Below the pieces are notes generated by a model that ran no database searches, was not told where the DNA came from, and saw nothing but the letters and a program-made list of their open reading frames with translations. A DNA stretch of 22,412 bases, from positions 1 to 22,412 of the forward strand of contig JBNGIQ010007665.1 of the NCBI GenBank assembly GCA_049999765.1, read 5' to 3'. This DNA comes from Phaeoceros laevis. Taxonomy: Eukaryota; Anthocerotophyta; Anthocerotopsida; Notothyladales. The stretch's first letter is position 1. The number at the start of each line of letters is the position of its first letter. A program made the position numbers and the translations under genes. Shown in pieces: positions 1-9,050 of the stretch.

Positions 1-660
1 ACACCACAGGAATGGTGCATACGTTTGTGGTGGGGTCATGTTAATGAAGCAAAGCATCTGGTGCTCAAAGTTATTTTGCTCTCTTGTACACCCGTAAGCT
101 AAGGGTTTTGGTTTTGTTGGAACTTCCCTCCTGTGCATTGACCCTCTTAAGTCTAGACTTGCTTGTTCTATCTAAAATATGCACTTTTAAACCTCCTGGT
201 CTGAGAGAGAGGACCTACTCAGCTCAGCAACTACAGTGAATATACATGCACAATCCGTGTTTTGCAAAAAACAAAATTGTGCGACCAGCCAGATCTCTTC
301 AGGTGAGGAGGTGCTATTCAGACTCTACATGTAAATTTGGTTGCCTATCACCTTCTTCCAGCAAATAAGGGGCGTATCGCATCACCAGCCATTGTAGCCT
401 TTCCTCGAAAGGATCTAGGCGGTGAGGGCCCAAATGTTTTGCCATCTGTTCCCATCGTCGTTGACAACTAGGGTGGGGTGGCACAGACGCGTTGAGACAT
501 TTGTTTTGGGTTGAGACATATGCATTTGTCTTGAGTTTGTAAGTTGTTGGAACTACCTTGAAGACGTCTTCCAACACGGCTCGTATCTTCAATTGTCATC
601 CAGTGCTGATGGTGGCCACCTTCGTGTTCATCTCCAGCGAGGCTGTCCTCATCATCAGAG
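1..660. other. No recognised gene at the left edge
   Basis: A minus-strand open frame at 314-592 ends with a basic and aromatic-rich stretch, but it matches no family I know and has no clear splice or start context. The rest is moderately AT-rich sequence. The upstream part of the alpha/beta-hydrolase fragment that follows may begin in this interval, but I cannot place it. Confidence 0.4.
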
Positions 661-1450
661 GTTTCTGCCCTGAGCAGAGGCTACGCTGTCATTGCCATCT
701 CCAGCGTGACCAACTGGGTGCAATGGCCGCCAGAGGGGAACGTGGATGTTGCCAATGTGGTTGCGATTTTGCGAGACTGGAGGTCACGAAATGGGCTGCT
801 GCAGCTCCCGCTCACTACGCTGGGGACTTCGCACGGCGGCAGGTTCTTGTCCACATTGGCCACTGTGGTCCACGGACTTTTTCGCTATCGTGCTGATGGT
901 CTCTGATGGCAACAAAGATGCAATCGGAAGAGCTTACGCCAGGGGTACCTACCCGCCAACTCTGTTTGTGCATGTATTCTCCTGTCCAAGCCTTCTCCTT
1001 GCTCAATTCCTGCAACGGTAAAAATCGGTTGCTTCACTGAAGACTGAAGAACGGCGTTGTTGTCATGTCCAGATGCCTAAAGATGCGCTTACGGAAGCTG
1101 TTGCTCAGGCGAACATGGCAAGATTGGCAGAGAGGAATATCCCAGTTGGCAGCGTAATCTGCAACTCTATTCCCGTGCATGACACATACCTCACACACAG
1201 AATTCCCGGCATGACTTTGGAGCTGTCTGCCGCTACAGTGTTTGCCTTGAGTAAACACGGGTACCTGGACTCACAGAGCTACTTGACCTACAACTTTACC
1301 GTGCCCGAGGGTTGGGTAGGCTGGTACGATCCAGTGGACTGGAGTATAGTGTTGGACGAGCTACAGGATTTCTCTCTTCCTGACATTAGGGTCCCCTTAT
1401 TGGCAGGGTGGTGGGATTCTAGAACTAAGACTTGCAGATGCGTTCCATAG
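661..1450 (+). pseudogene. Alpha/beta-hydrolase-fold protein, fragment with frameshift
   Basis: The fragment resembles a plant alpha/beta-hydrolase-superfamily protein. The first exon has a beta strand (RGYAVIAISS), then PLTTLGTSHGG, which holds a GxSxG nucleophile elbow (GTSHG) with its serine. It then shifts frame near 877 and continues as FFAIVLMVSDG and YPPTLFVH. A GT-AG intron at 974-1072 joins FVH directly to MPKD, and the second exon continues through DRIPG-like and GYLD motifs to a stop at 1450. Homology fades after about 1410, so the last residues may be read-through into an intron or a junction. The frameshift and the missing N-terminus point to a pseudogene fragment; a sequencing error at 877 is the alternative. 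The family call rests on remembered motif order, not a search. Confidence 0.6.
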
Positions 1451-1513
1451 CACCACAAGCCTTCCCTCCTCAGACATTTTTGACTGGATAGATGGAAATT
1501 TCAACTGCAACTT

Positions 1514-1666
1514 ATGGAAAACGTTATGCATCACTTCGGGAATCCTCGGTTTCAGCTTGTAAGGTACGATGTTGTGGAATCTCTGCTGCTGGAGGTTGAC
1601 CAGATCTACCACCTTGCCTGCCCAGCCTCACCTGTTCACTATAAGTTTAACCCTGTGAAGACAATC
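1514..1666 (+). pseudogene. UXS: UDP-xylose synthase (UDP-glucuronate decarboxylase) exon fragment
   Basis: About 51 residues match the family closely: [18 protein letters not shown], then [20 protein letters not shown] and the NPVKTI end. UXS enzymes are NAD-dependent short-chain dehydrogenases that make UDP-xylose from UDP-glucuronate for cell-wall synthesis; full proteins are about 340-440 residues. This piece covers only a part of the Rossmann fold after the nucleotide-binding glycine loop. The glycine loop and the catalytic YxxxK are both absent, and the match stops abruptly after NPVKTI. It lies between pieces of two unrelated genes on the same strand. It cannot be functional as UXS and is best read as a captured exon. 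Confidence 0.85.
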
Positions 1667-1747
1667 ATATCCTTGAATTGTGTGGCTTCTGTTTACTGCT
1701 TTACTACAGAGATGAATGCTGGAAATTGCACTTCTGATGTGGCGTGA

Positions 1748-2197
1748 ATGTTTGCAAAAGGGCGACCTGATAGCACAGGAGCAGACATGGCAAAAGAGCT
1801 TGTTTCAGTCGGAATCCCTGTTACTCTTATACTTGATGCAGGAGTCGCTTATCTGATGGAGAAAGTTGACACGGTGCTTGTTGGGGCAGAGGGTGTGGTG
1901 GAAAGTGGCGGTATTATCAACATGCTCGGGACTTACCAGACTGCTCTGGTTGCAAGGAGTATGGACAAGCCAGTGTATGTTGCAGCTGAAAGCTTCAAGG
2001 TAACTTCTCAGCTTGCCAGCGTGCACATCCATCCACTTTACTGGTTGCATTGTTGCAGTTGAGTATTCGGGTTTTAGATTGAGCCTTGGCTGGTTCCTTG
2101 CAGTTTGCCCGGCTCTACCCGTTGGATCAAAGAGACTTATCCACCTGCTGCTGTACACCGTCGACGGCCGCCTGGTGAGCTTGATGCTAACGTGACC
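1748..2197 (+). pseudogene. eIF2B alpha-subunit C-terminal fragment, two exons
   Basis: Exon one (1748-1999) carries GRPDSTGADMAKEL, DAGVAYLMEKVDTVLVGAEG, GGIINMLGTY and KPVYVAAESFK, the C-terminal Rossmann-like core of the eIF2B alpha/beta/delta family; KPVYVAAES and VESGGIIN fit alpha best. A GT-AG intron (2000-2103) leads to exon two, which begins FARLYPLDQRD, the expected continuation. The frame is then lost. The next family-like residues (PPAAVHRR..PPGELDANVT) lie in another frame, so there is a small indel near 2137. The rest is cut off by the N gap at 2198. eIF2B is the guanine-nucleotide exchange factor of translation initiation. The N-terminal half of the protein is missing, and the retained intron rules out a processed copy. 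Confidence 0.85.
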
Positions 2198-2297
2198 NNN
2201 NNNNNNNNNNNNNNNNNNNNNNNNNNNNNNNNNNNNNNNNNNNNNNNNNNNNNNNNNNNNNNNNNNNNNNNNNNNNNNNNNNNNNNNNNNNNNNNNN
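2198..2297. other. Assembly gap, 100 Ns
   Basis: Exactly 100 N characters, the usual placeholder for a gap of unknown size. It separates the eIF2B-alpha fragment from the KAS fragment, so the true distance between those two pieces is unknown and a misjoin here cannot be excluded. Confidence 0.99.
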
Positions 2298-2410
2298 TAG
2301 CATCAAGTATGGATTCCAGGTACAATGGTCTACAGAATGACTTTTCGCTTTTGAGCTGTGATCTTTCAACAGGTTACTGGATTGTTCCCTGCTGTTGGTT
2401 GGTGTGACAG

Positions 2411-3231
2411 GGTCCGAACCATGCTGCAGTGACTGCCTGTGCAAGTGGCGCCCACTCCATAGGGGATGCCGCTCGTATGATCCGCTTCGGAGATGCAGAT
2501 GTCATGGTTGCTGGAGGAACTGAGTCTAGCATTGATGCACTTTCAATAGCTGGGTTTTGCAGGTGGGTCAATTGCAGCATACCTCGTTTCACTTTGATCC
2601 ACCACAATGCACCAAGTACTGACACATATTCTGCGTTACAGAGCTTGAGCTTTAAGCACCAGCTTTAACCATGATCCAGAAAGGTCGTCACGACCATTTG
2701 ACCAAGATCGGGATGGATTTGTGTAAGTCTCATCCTTTGTGTTGGCTCATCCATTTTGAGTGCTTGGAATCACTGTTTCAGCTTCAAGTCATCTTGTTCC
2801 CTTGAACGCAGTATTGGGGCAGGAGCAGGTATTTTGGTCTTAGAGGTGAGACATCTGTACAACAACCTCCATTGTGTAGTTCAACAGGACACACCGACTG
2901 CAGATGGTCATGACTTACAGATCGTGCTTCAAAGCATTCTGGCGTGTTTATCTTCTAGGCTGCACATGGGCATTGTCGTGCCAGCAATGCTGATCCTTGA
3001 TGTACATTAGGAGCTACAACATGCTATGGACAGAGGAGCTACAATATATGCTGAGCTGCGCGGTTATGGAATGTCAGGTATGCGAGCTTACTGATCTGTG
3101 TTGTGGAGGGTCTCTGTATTTCTACATTCGGAATTGACTTTCTGACAGTTCAAGATTTGCTGGTAGGTGACGCACACCACATCACCCAACCCTCTACTGA
3201 AGGGAGAGGAGCAATATTATCTATGACTCGT
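2411..3231 (+). pseudogene. Mitochondrial-type beta-ketoacyl-ACP synthase fragment, five exons
   Basis: Five consecutive exons with clean GT-AG boundaries (2411-2562, 2642-2722, 2812-2845, 3011-3077, 3167 to about 3231) encode a continuous KAS I/II segment. They read [19 protein letters not shown] with the nucleophile cysteine, [52 protein letters not shown] and DAHHITQP, ending abruptly after MTR. The order and wording fit plant mitochondrial KAS, which condenses malonyl-ACP in fatty-acid synthesis. The N-terminal third is missing, as is the C-terminal part with both catalytic histidines. The second exon has an in-frame TGA at 2646-2648 where the family has arginine or serine. The retained introns show a copy of genomic DNA rather than a retrocopy. 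It is not functional as an enzyme. Confidence 0.9.
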
Positions 3232-3272
3232 GTATATTAGCTAAACTGTACCACCCCAAGAAATGATCAGAT

Positions 3273-3348
3273 GAGATGCGTATAATGGACGAAGGCTCAC
3301 ATGAGTGGGTGAGATGCCTATAATGGACGAAGGCTCAGATGAGAGGGC
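3273..3348 (+). repeat. 38-bp tandem duplication at the HBS1 fragment's left edge
   Basis: The segment starting GAGATGCGTATAATGGACGA at 3273 recurs from 3311 with a few substitutions (period 38). It duplicates the beginning of the GTPase exon, so residues like MDEGS appear twice. Confidence 0.9.
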
Positions 3349-3490
3349 CAGAGGAATTACCATGTCAGCCGGGCTTGCCCATTTTGACACACCCAAGCTT
3401 CATGTAGTGCTGCTAGATACCCTAGGGCACAAGGACTTCATTCCCAGCATCATATCTGGAGCAGCAACTGCGGATGCAGCTGTTCAGTAA
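3311..3490 (+). pseudogene. HBS1/eRF3-like translational GTPase exon fragment
   Basis: About 57 residues match the G domain of HBS1-type GTPases: MDEGSDERARGITMSAGLAH, FDTPKLHVVLLD, then DTLGHKDFIPSIISGAATAD. The ERxRGxT switch I region is present. The G3 motif reads DTLGH where the family has DxPGH, a proline-to-leucine change that one C-to-T step would explain. The FIP..ISGA wording fits HBS1 better than eEF1A (FIKNMI). HBS1 works with Pelota in rescue of stalled ribosomes. The P-loop (G1), the NKxD motif and everything downstream are missing, and the frame ends at a TAA right after ADAAVQ. It is a single captured exon. Confidence 0.75.
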
Positions 3491-4010
3491 AGTTTTGCAC
3501 TTGTTTTTTACCATCAGTATCCTCTTTCAACAACAGTGTATATGTCCATGTCCATGTAAATACATGTATTCATACATGTGTACGCATATCAACATCCATG
3601 TTTGTAATATGCATGTGCATATGTATGTGAGCATGATTGCACCCATGTGTATGTACACACATTTTGCCATGAACATGCTCTCTCTATATTTTAAAATTTT
3701 AATTTTTTTCAATATTTTTGTTATTTCTATTCAGCCAATCATGTCCACCCACGTCAGCAAATCCCCTCATTGAACTTGCAAAATGTCCCGCCCTTGGAGT
3801 TCGTATTTATATTCACTATTTTATAATCTCACAATGGCCGTATTTATCACATCGGAAGGGGCCACGTCATGTATATCCAACTTAGTTATCATGGATGCTA
3901 GCCATGATGCATAGTATGTTTTAGCATGGATGTGGTCATGCAAGCTATGTTTTCAACTTGCATTATCATACTCTCTCATCCTTTATCTTTATTTACCTTA
4001 CAGGGAGGCA
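3491..4010. other. AT-rich spacer with CATG/TATG-rich low-complexity tract
   Basis: Between about 3535 and 3660 the sequence is dominated by short alternations such as CATG, TATG and ACATGTAT, a degenerate microsatellite. It is followed by an A/T homopolymer-rich stretch near 3690-3735. The open frames here have low-complexity Cys/Met/His-rich translations and are not convincing genes. Confidence 0.6.
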
Positions 4011-4015
4011 GTGTG

Positions 4016-4205
4016 AAATGCTGGACGCATGCAACAACCCTATAACTAACGCCCAAACCGTTTGGGCACCAACTTAACTTTTTTTTATACTCCAATACTT
4101 TTTATACTCCCGTGCGTTTCGGACGTGTTTCGAACGCACCGTACATTCGAAACGCACGGAACCCGAAACGCGTTTCCCGCAACTAAGCTAGAAATGTGTC
4201 CAGCG
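4016..4205. mobile_element. Inverted-repeat cluster, candidate MITE or Helitron-like end
   Basis: Four symmetries lie within 190 bases. An outer imperfect inverted pair has GCTGGACGCAT near 4020 facing ATGTGTCCAGC near 4194-4204. GCCCAAACCGTTTGGGC at 4051-4067 is a near-continuous hairpin. CCGTGCGTTTCG at 4110-4121 pairs perfectly with CGAAACGCACGG at 4148-4159. GAAACGCGTTTC at 4165-4176 is a perfect palindrome. Eleven bases after that palindrome lies CTAG (4188-4191), the geometry of a Helitron 3' end, although the next base is A rather than the usual T. I see no clear target-site duplication. It may be a small non-autonomous element or the terminus of the fragment-bearing element to its left. 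Confidence 0.4.
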
Positions 4206-4310
4206 TTTTCCTCTATCCAACCCTACCACATTTGTATAGAATGAGATTAATTATCAGGATAAAAAAACTAAAAATGAGAAAATATATATGCTGACCTGGT
4301 GCAACCCGCT

Positions 4311-4461
4311 GGGTCACCAATATCCCGGCAATGGCAAGTTAGAACCAGCCGTGCAAACCTAACTACAGGTAACTACCACGGTGCTATGGCCCCAGTGATG
4401 CCCGCGTCCAGACTAGGGGTCACCGATACCTGCTCCATCGCAGGTTAGAAAGCGGTCACAC
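4311..4461 (+). repeat. Diverged direct repeat, 106-base period
   Basis: GGGTCACCAATA followed by CAAGTTAGAA (from 4311) recurs as GGGTCACCGATA followed by CAGGTTAGAA (from 4417). The two copies align over about 45 bases with many differences between the conserved ends. No gene is visible in the interval 4206-4580. Confidence 0.45.
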
Positions 4462-5219
4462 TGCCCAGCGGTGACTTGCAATGGAGGCTCACACTCCTAC
4501 CGTCCTACGAAAAAGGTGAACTCTCCGAAGAAGAAAGACTTTATTGCGTGTGAAGCTTGCGACCTTTTCTGATGAGTTAGCTAGCTTTTTTAGTTTCATG
4601 GTCTCATAATCTCATTTCCTCAAGAAGAGCGGCAGATTGGAGGCTGGCCCCGAGGTCCGTACCAGGCCGAGATAACTTATCCCTAGACTATGTAGTTCTG
4701 GGACAAGAGATCATCAGGCAGCTGCTTGCATTACAGCACTCGCCAGTTCCAAGACCTAAGGATCGAGGCACCAGGCTTTTTTGCCTTCTGAGCTCGGATC
4801 CATGCTTTGAACCGAGAGGGTCCCACCTCACGGGCTGGTTGGTTTCCCCGACATCGGGGGTCAACTTGTCTTCCTGCCCAAGCAACTGCATCAGGTACCC
4901 ACCTACAGGGGATGGCAGTCGGAAAATTCGCTCTGGGCTTCAACGCATCCCAGATTTCCTACAGCTGTTGGCGGCTGGCACCACCGATGGGGTTCCCCTA
5001 CCTCATGCGCCCAGATCTTGTGCACAGATAACCTCAGGCGCTGGCGTCCTTGCGAGGATTCCAGCAGACCAAAATCTTGTCTCTTCCTGCAATGATGTCT
5101 GGGCCTCACTAGCAAGTATCCCGAGGCTAGACGGATTCATAGGGGAGCTGGAGTGCGCGCACAAACTTCCCGCTTCTCGGACTGGATCAGGCGACGACTG
5201 CGTTGCAACCAGCAGGAAC

Positions 5220-7618
5220 ATGGGAGAGGTATCTGGCAGGACCTATGACGGGACTGAAGATTCTTTTCCGAGTACGATTCCTTCTGACGACGAGAGGGGT
5301 TGGGCTCCTCCTCCGCCGAAACCGTTTGTAGTCGGCTTCCAACATGCAAGTGTCAAACGAAACCGTCGAAGGAAGTCAGCTTCCGAGAAGCGCAAGCAAC
5401 AGGTACCATGGCAACAAGGGCCGTTAGTCTACAATCCGAAATCCTTTCCTGCAAGTCCAGAAGGGAAGGGTAATATCTCTGTGGCATCCAAGTTGATCAC
5501 ACCTCTGGACGAGGTTTCATCCGGTGCCGATCAAAGTCAGTCCAAGGGCAAGGGTAATGCTGCACAAATCGGTATGAGGGCCGTTCATCCAGGATCTCTG
5601 CTTGAGAGGATCGGGTCATTGTGTTTGATCCCAGATACTGAACTGGAGCTCAACAGGCAGGAGCAGGCAGATGAGGTAGGGACGGTCGGATGCAGTGTTT
5701 TAGGTCTTTTGTCTGCTTTACGTCTTTCTTCTGTGGGTTCAGTTTTGTTGCCTTATACCTAGCCCACGTCGCCTGATTTCATCTGGATGATGTCTGTCAG
5801 ATAACGGCCCTGGAGGCAATTTTTGGGGAGGACTTTGTGGTTTTTGAAAACAGGAAAGATGGTTCTCCTACTTTTACGGTAAGGCCTTCTCTGTAAACCT
5901 CTGAGTGTTGTAAGGGTCTGGTAGTCGTTGGTTTCTGAATTTGATTTGACGGTAGGTCAGTTTACGCGCATCTGATCATTTGTCCTTGCAGATGTCTATT
6001 CATGTGGAGACTGCAGCGAGTGTGGCAGTTGCTGCGCAGTTGCCATCGTTATCCCTTCCACCAAGTCAAGGGTCTACATTAACTCGACTGTCCGACAGTT
6101 TGAGCTCAAGGGATGGAGGCTCTTCTGCATCAGCAAGTGGTAGATCAGTGTCTAGTGGCATCTTGCAGGAATTCAATGTGCAGTTCCTGCCACCTATCAG
6201 CCTCATGTGCACTCTTCCTCCAACCTACCCATCACGCTCACCTCCAAACTTTGTGGTGAGAGCCTGGTGGCTCACCCAGCCAAGTCTTGCCAGCTTATGC
6301 AGAGGTTTGGACACCATCTGGGACACACAACCAGGGCAGGTAGTCTGCTATACCTGGGCTTCATGGCTGCAAGAAAACAGTTTGAGGCATCTGGGGTATG
6401 TAGACAAGATTATGTTGGGGACTTGGAAGGAATCAGATGAAGGAAGGCCATTCAATGTCCGAGCAATTGCGGAGGACATCCCAGTGGATGTAGTTATTAC
6501 TCGCTTGCTTCGCTACAATGAAGAAAAGCATTACGAACAATTTTGCAGGTCCTTGCACTGTTGCAATATCTGCTTCTCAGAACTGCCGGGTACTACATGT
6601 GACCTTGATCCAGCACTGGTTTTTTGCGGTAGTTGCTTATTTGCTGTATTGTGATGTAGCTTATTGAACCCGGAAGTTGTTGCTGAAGACGTTATTGGTT
6701 GGTTTTCTCATATGATGTTCCGGTTTGATGTTCAGGAAAAGACTTCCCGAAGCTTACATGCCAACATACATTTTGCCGGACATGCATGGGGCAGTATTGT
6801 GCTGGACTAGTGAAAGAGGGATCGGTGAATAAGCTTGTCTGCCCTGATACAAGTTGCAAAGGGCAAATTGCGCCATTCGTTTTGAAGGAACTGCTTAGTG
6901 ACTCCGACTTCATGCGGTGGGAGGATCTGACCCTGAAGAGGGCCTTAGATGCAATGACGGATATCGAGTATTGTCCACGGTGTGAAAGTGTGTGCATAGA
7001 AGATAAGGATCATCATGTCCAATGTGGGAGTTGCTTCTTCAGCTTCTGTAGCCTTTGTAGAGCGCCATGGCATGTTGTTGAGAAGTGTGCATCACCAGAG
7101 GAACTACTGGTCATCTTGCAGGTTAGTGCCATCACTGATCAGATGCTGCTGAGTATAAAATGTTTTTTGCGGTACGATTTCTGTGTTGTATGACGTTGTG
7201 GTTTGCTAATTTGCAGGAGCGTCAAGGTAGGGCTCAGCAAGGGGAAGGCCAACGAAGGAAAGAACAGAATCGAATCAACGATATTCTGAGCATGAAAGTT
7301 GTGAACGCGCAGTCCAAGCGTTGTCCGACTTGTCAAGCGGCAATCTCAAAGACCGGAGGTTGCAACAAAATGTATTGCACATATTGTCTGAACTACTTCT
7401 GCTTTGTCTGTGGCGTTCGTATACACGACTATCTCCATTTTGGGTATGGCTCCTTGGTTTGACACTCCTCCTACTGCATTTCCGCTTGGACTCTTGTATT
7501 TGTGGGCAAGGCAAGATGGTTGACATTTGTCTTTGCGTAACGCAGGCAAGATAAATGTGCTTTGCTTGATAGGGAAGAGATTGAACGGTGGGAAGCAATG
7601 GAAGATCATCAGAGGTAG
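5220..7618 (+). CDS. RNF14-like RWD-RBR E3 ubiquitin-protein ligase, six exons
   Basis: Joined exons 5220-5675, 5801-5878, 5992-6589, 6736-7121, 7217-7443 and 7546-7618 give 605 residues; every junction is GT-AG and in phase. RBR ligases take ubiquitin from an E2 onto a RING2 cysteine and then onto substrate. Residues 1-150 are a basic, low-complexity N-terminal region. An RWD domain follows (about 150-315, ALEAIFGEDFVVFE, LPPTYPSRSPP, with an unusual Ser-rich insertion). Then come RING1 from CNIC at 368 to the LVCPDTSC cysteines, IBR (YCPRCES to CSLCRAPWH) and RING2 (CPTCQ..GGCNKM), with catalytic Cys near residue 555. The last exon ends ALLDREEIERWEAMEDHQR, usual for plant homologues. The start is the weak point: the frame stays open upstream to 4581 without an ATG, so an upstream exon is possible. 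No defect is visible in the catalytic parts. Confidence 0.9.
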
Positions 7619-7660
7619 CAAGGCTGGAAAACGACATGGTTGCCGCTGGTGGCACATATG

Positions 7661-7688
7661 ACAGTCTATTGCGAAGAAAATAGACTGT
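7661..7688 (+). other. Perfect hairpin just downstream of the E3 ligase stop
   Basis: ACAGTCTATT (7661-7670) pairs perfectly with AATAGACTGT (7679-7688) across an 8-base loop, 43 bases after the TAG at 7616-7618. It probably lies in the 3' UTR. Confidence 0.6.
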
Positions 7689-7830
7689 GGTCCATGTCTC
7701 CGCTCGTCTTCTGGATGGTGGACACAGTCTGGCGTCAGGAGACAAGAATCAGGAGGTCTCAATCGAAGTTCCCTGATACCTAGTTGATTATAAATAAGGT
7801 CTGCAAATTGCAGAGTGAGGCTATTGGAAT

Positions 7831-8001
7831 GCGGTCAACCCATGTATTGAATGAAGCTCGAAATCGAGATTCATCAAGTCTGAATCTGAGTGGAAGCCTT
7901 TGGCTTTTCCGTATACAACTCCGGCTCCGCAATTAGCCAAGCTTCCAAATTCTTGAACACCCTCATTACTCCAGCCTTGGCATACTCAGGTTTCTCAGCC
8001 C
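7831..8001 (-). pseudogene. Tandem partial copy of the Bet v 1-like exon 2
   Basis: This 171-base segment is about 90 percent identical to 8050-8220, at a constant offset of 219. On the minus strand it encodes the family's C-terminal helix (AKAGVMRVFKNLEAWLIAEP, then ELYTEKPKAS) and ends STQIQT before a TGA. The full-length neighbour ends two residues earlier, at a TAG in the position where this copy has CAG. Only the last quarter of the exon is present, so it cannot make a complete protein. It either arose as an unequal tandem duplication or is all that remains of a second gene. Confidence 0.85.
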
Positions 8002-8098
8002 GTTGTAGTCGCATTAGTCTACCAGGCTGCAAGCAACACGTAAACTTGTGCGGTCAACCCATTCATTGAATAAAACTCGAAGTCTAGATTCATCAATT

Positions 8099-8748
8099 CT
8101 AAATCTGAGTGGAAGCCTTTGGCTTTTCCGTATACAGCTCCGGCTCAGCAACTAGCCAAGCTTCCAAATTCTTGAACACCATCACTACTCCAGCCTTAGC
8201 AAACTCAGGTTTCTCGGCCCCTTCTCTTGGTATGTACTCCAGGAGCCATTTCGCCAGAGTCTTTGGCTTCCCAGTGCTCTTCGATTCAGCGGGCTCAGCA
8301 GTACCAAGGGCCTCAGCTTGCTCTGGAGCCTGTACAGAAACGAAGGAAATGGTTCCTCTGTAGAGGCTGTAACGGTCCGACAGGTCGCCTCCAACAACGG
8401 AATAGGTGGTCGTGAGCTTTTCGTGATCCAAGACCTCTATCACCTCCCTTGACGAAGTGCTTTTGGAAAAGGCTGCGAAAACATCAAACCAATCCAGTAA
8501 GCTCAACATATCCTACCAATGTACAAGGTTTGCGATTGCCTGGATTGTCAGCCTTGATCATCACCTGGACCAAATTTAACAATTTTGATGGAGCCAACCT
8601 CTCCGTGACCGCCCTCGTATTCGACGCTCTTCACCACACCTCCTGAGGCTACGGGCAGACTTGTGGCAGCATCAAGTTGAGCCAGCCACAGCCGCTTTGC
8701 TTCTACGCCGAGCTCCACTTCCACCTCCAATGTGGACACCCCGGCCAT
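8099..8748 (-). CDS. Bet v 1 / PR-10 superfamily protein (START-like fold)
   Basis: Two exons (8565-8748 and 8099-8472, read right to left) with a 92-base GT-AG intron give 185 residues. The start MAGVSTLEVEVEL, the loop EGGHGEVGSIK (the family's glycine-rich loop), VIEVLDHEKLTTTYSVVGGD, YRGTISFV and the long C-terminal helix VFKNLEAWLVAEPELY appear in Bet v 1 order. The family binds hydrophobic ligands (cytokinins, flavonoids, sterols) in a large cavity, and many members are pathogen-induced, cytosolic proteins. Family members are usually about 155-160 residues; the excess here is mostly an Ala/Glu/Pro-rich insertion before the last strand and a short Lys/Pro tail. A partial tandem copy lies just downstream and a tandem repeat lies just upstream. 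No ligand can be deduced. The intron position, just before the central strands, is plausible for the family. Confidence 0.85.
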
Positions 8749-8794
8749 CGATGTGACAGTAGACTAGCTAGTCGAAGTGCTCCAAGAGTCGGGT

Positions 8795-8990
8795 CCGAAG
8801 GTGCCACTGGCCGTCTGAACAGCCAGGACCCCCAATATTTTACCATACCTACTATGATGCCCGAAACTGGCAGCCTTAACAGTAACAGTTAACACCTTGG
8901 ACCCCCAATATTTCACCATACTTATATGACGCCCGAAGGTGCCACTGGCCGTCGAGGACCCCCATTATTTTACCATACTAGATGATGCCC
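8795..8990 (-). repeat. Three-copy repeat upstream of the Bet v 1-like gene
   Basis: GGACCCCCAATATTTTACCA and close variants occur at 8825, 8899 and 8956, each followed by CATAC, a short variable spacer and ATGATGCC or GACGCC. GAAGGTGCCACTGGCCGTC precedes copies one and three. The array begins about 50 bases upstream of the ATG on the gene's strand, so it lies in its promoter or 5' UTR. Confidence 0.8.
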
Positions 8991-9050
8991 TTCGGTGACA
9001 ACAAGGAGGTGTCGCGATTCAACCCGCATCGATTCAGAGCATCTTATTAC

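Noticed and set aside
314-592. Minus-strand frame of 92 codons near the left edge
   Set aside because: Some protein-like composition, but no family, start context or splice partner that I can support.
661-3490. One genuine chimeric multi-exon gene joining all the fragments
   Set aside because: Frames between fragments do not join, stops and frameshifts occur within pieces, and a gap lies in the middle; transcript evidence would be needed.
7275-7762. Two long minus-strand frames (138 and 156 codons) opposite the E3 ligase RING2 exon
   Set aside because: Antisense shadows of conserved coding exons; no family resemblance and no splice structure.
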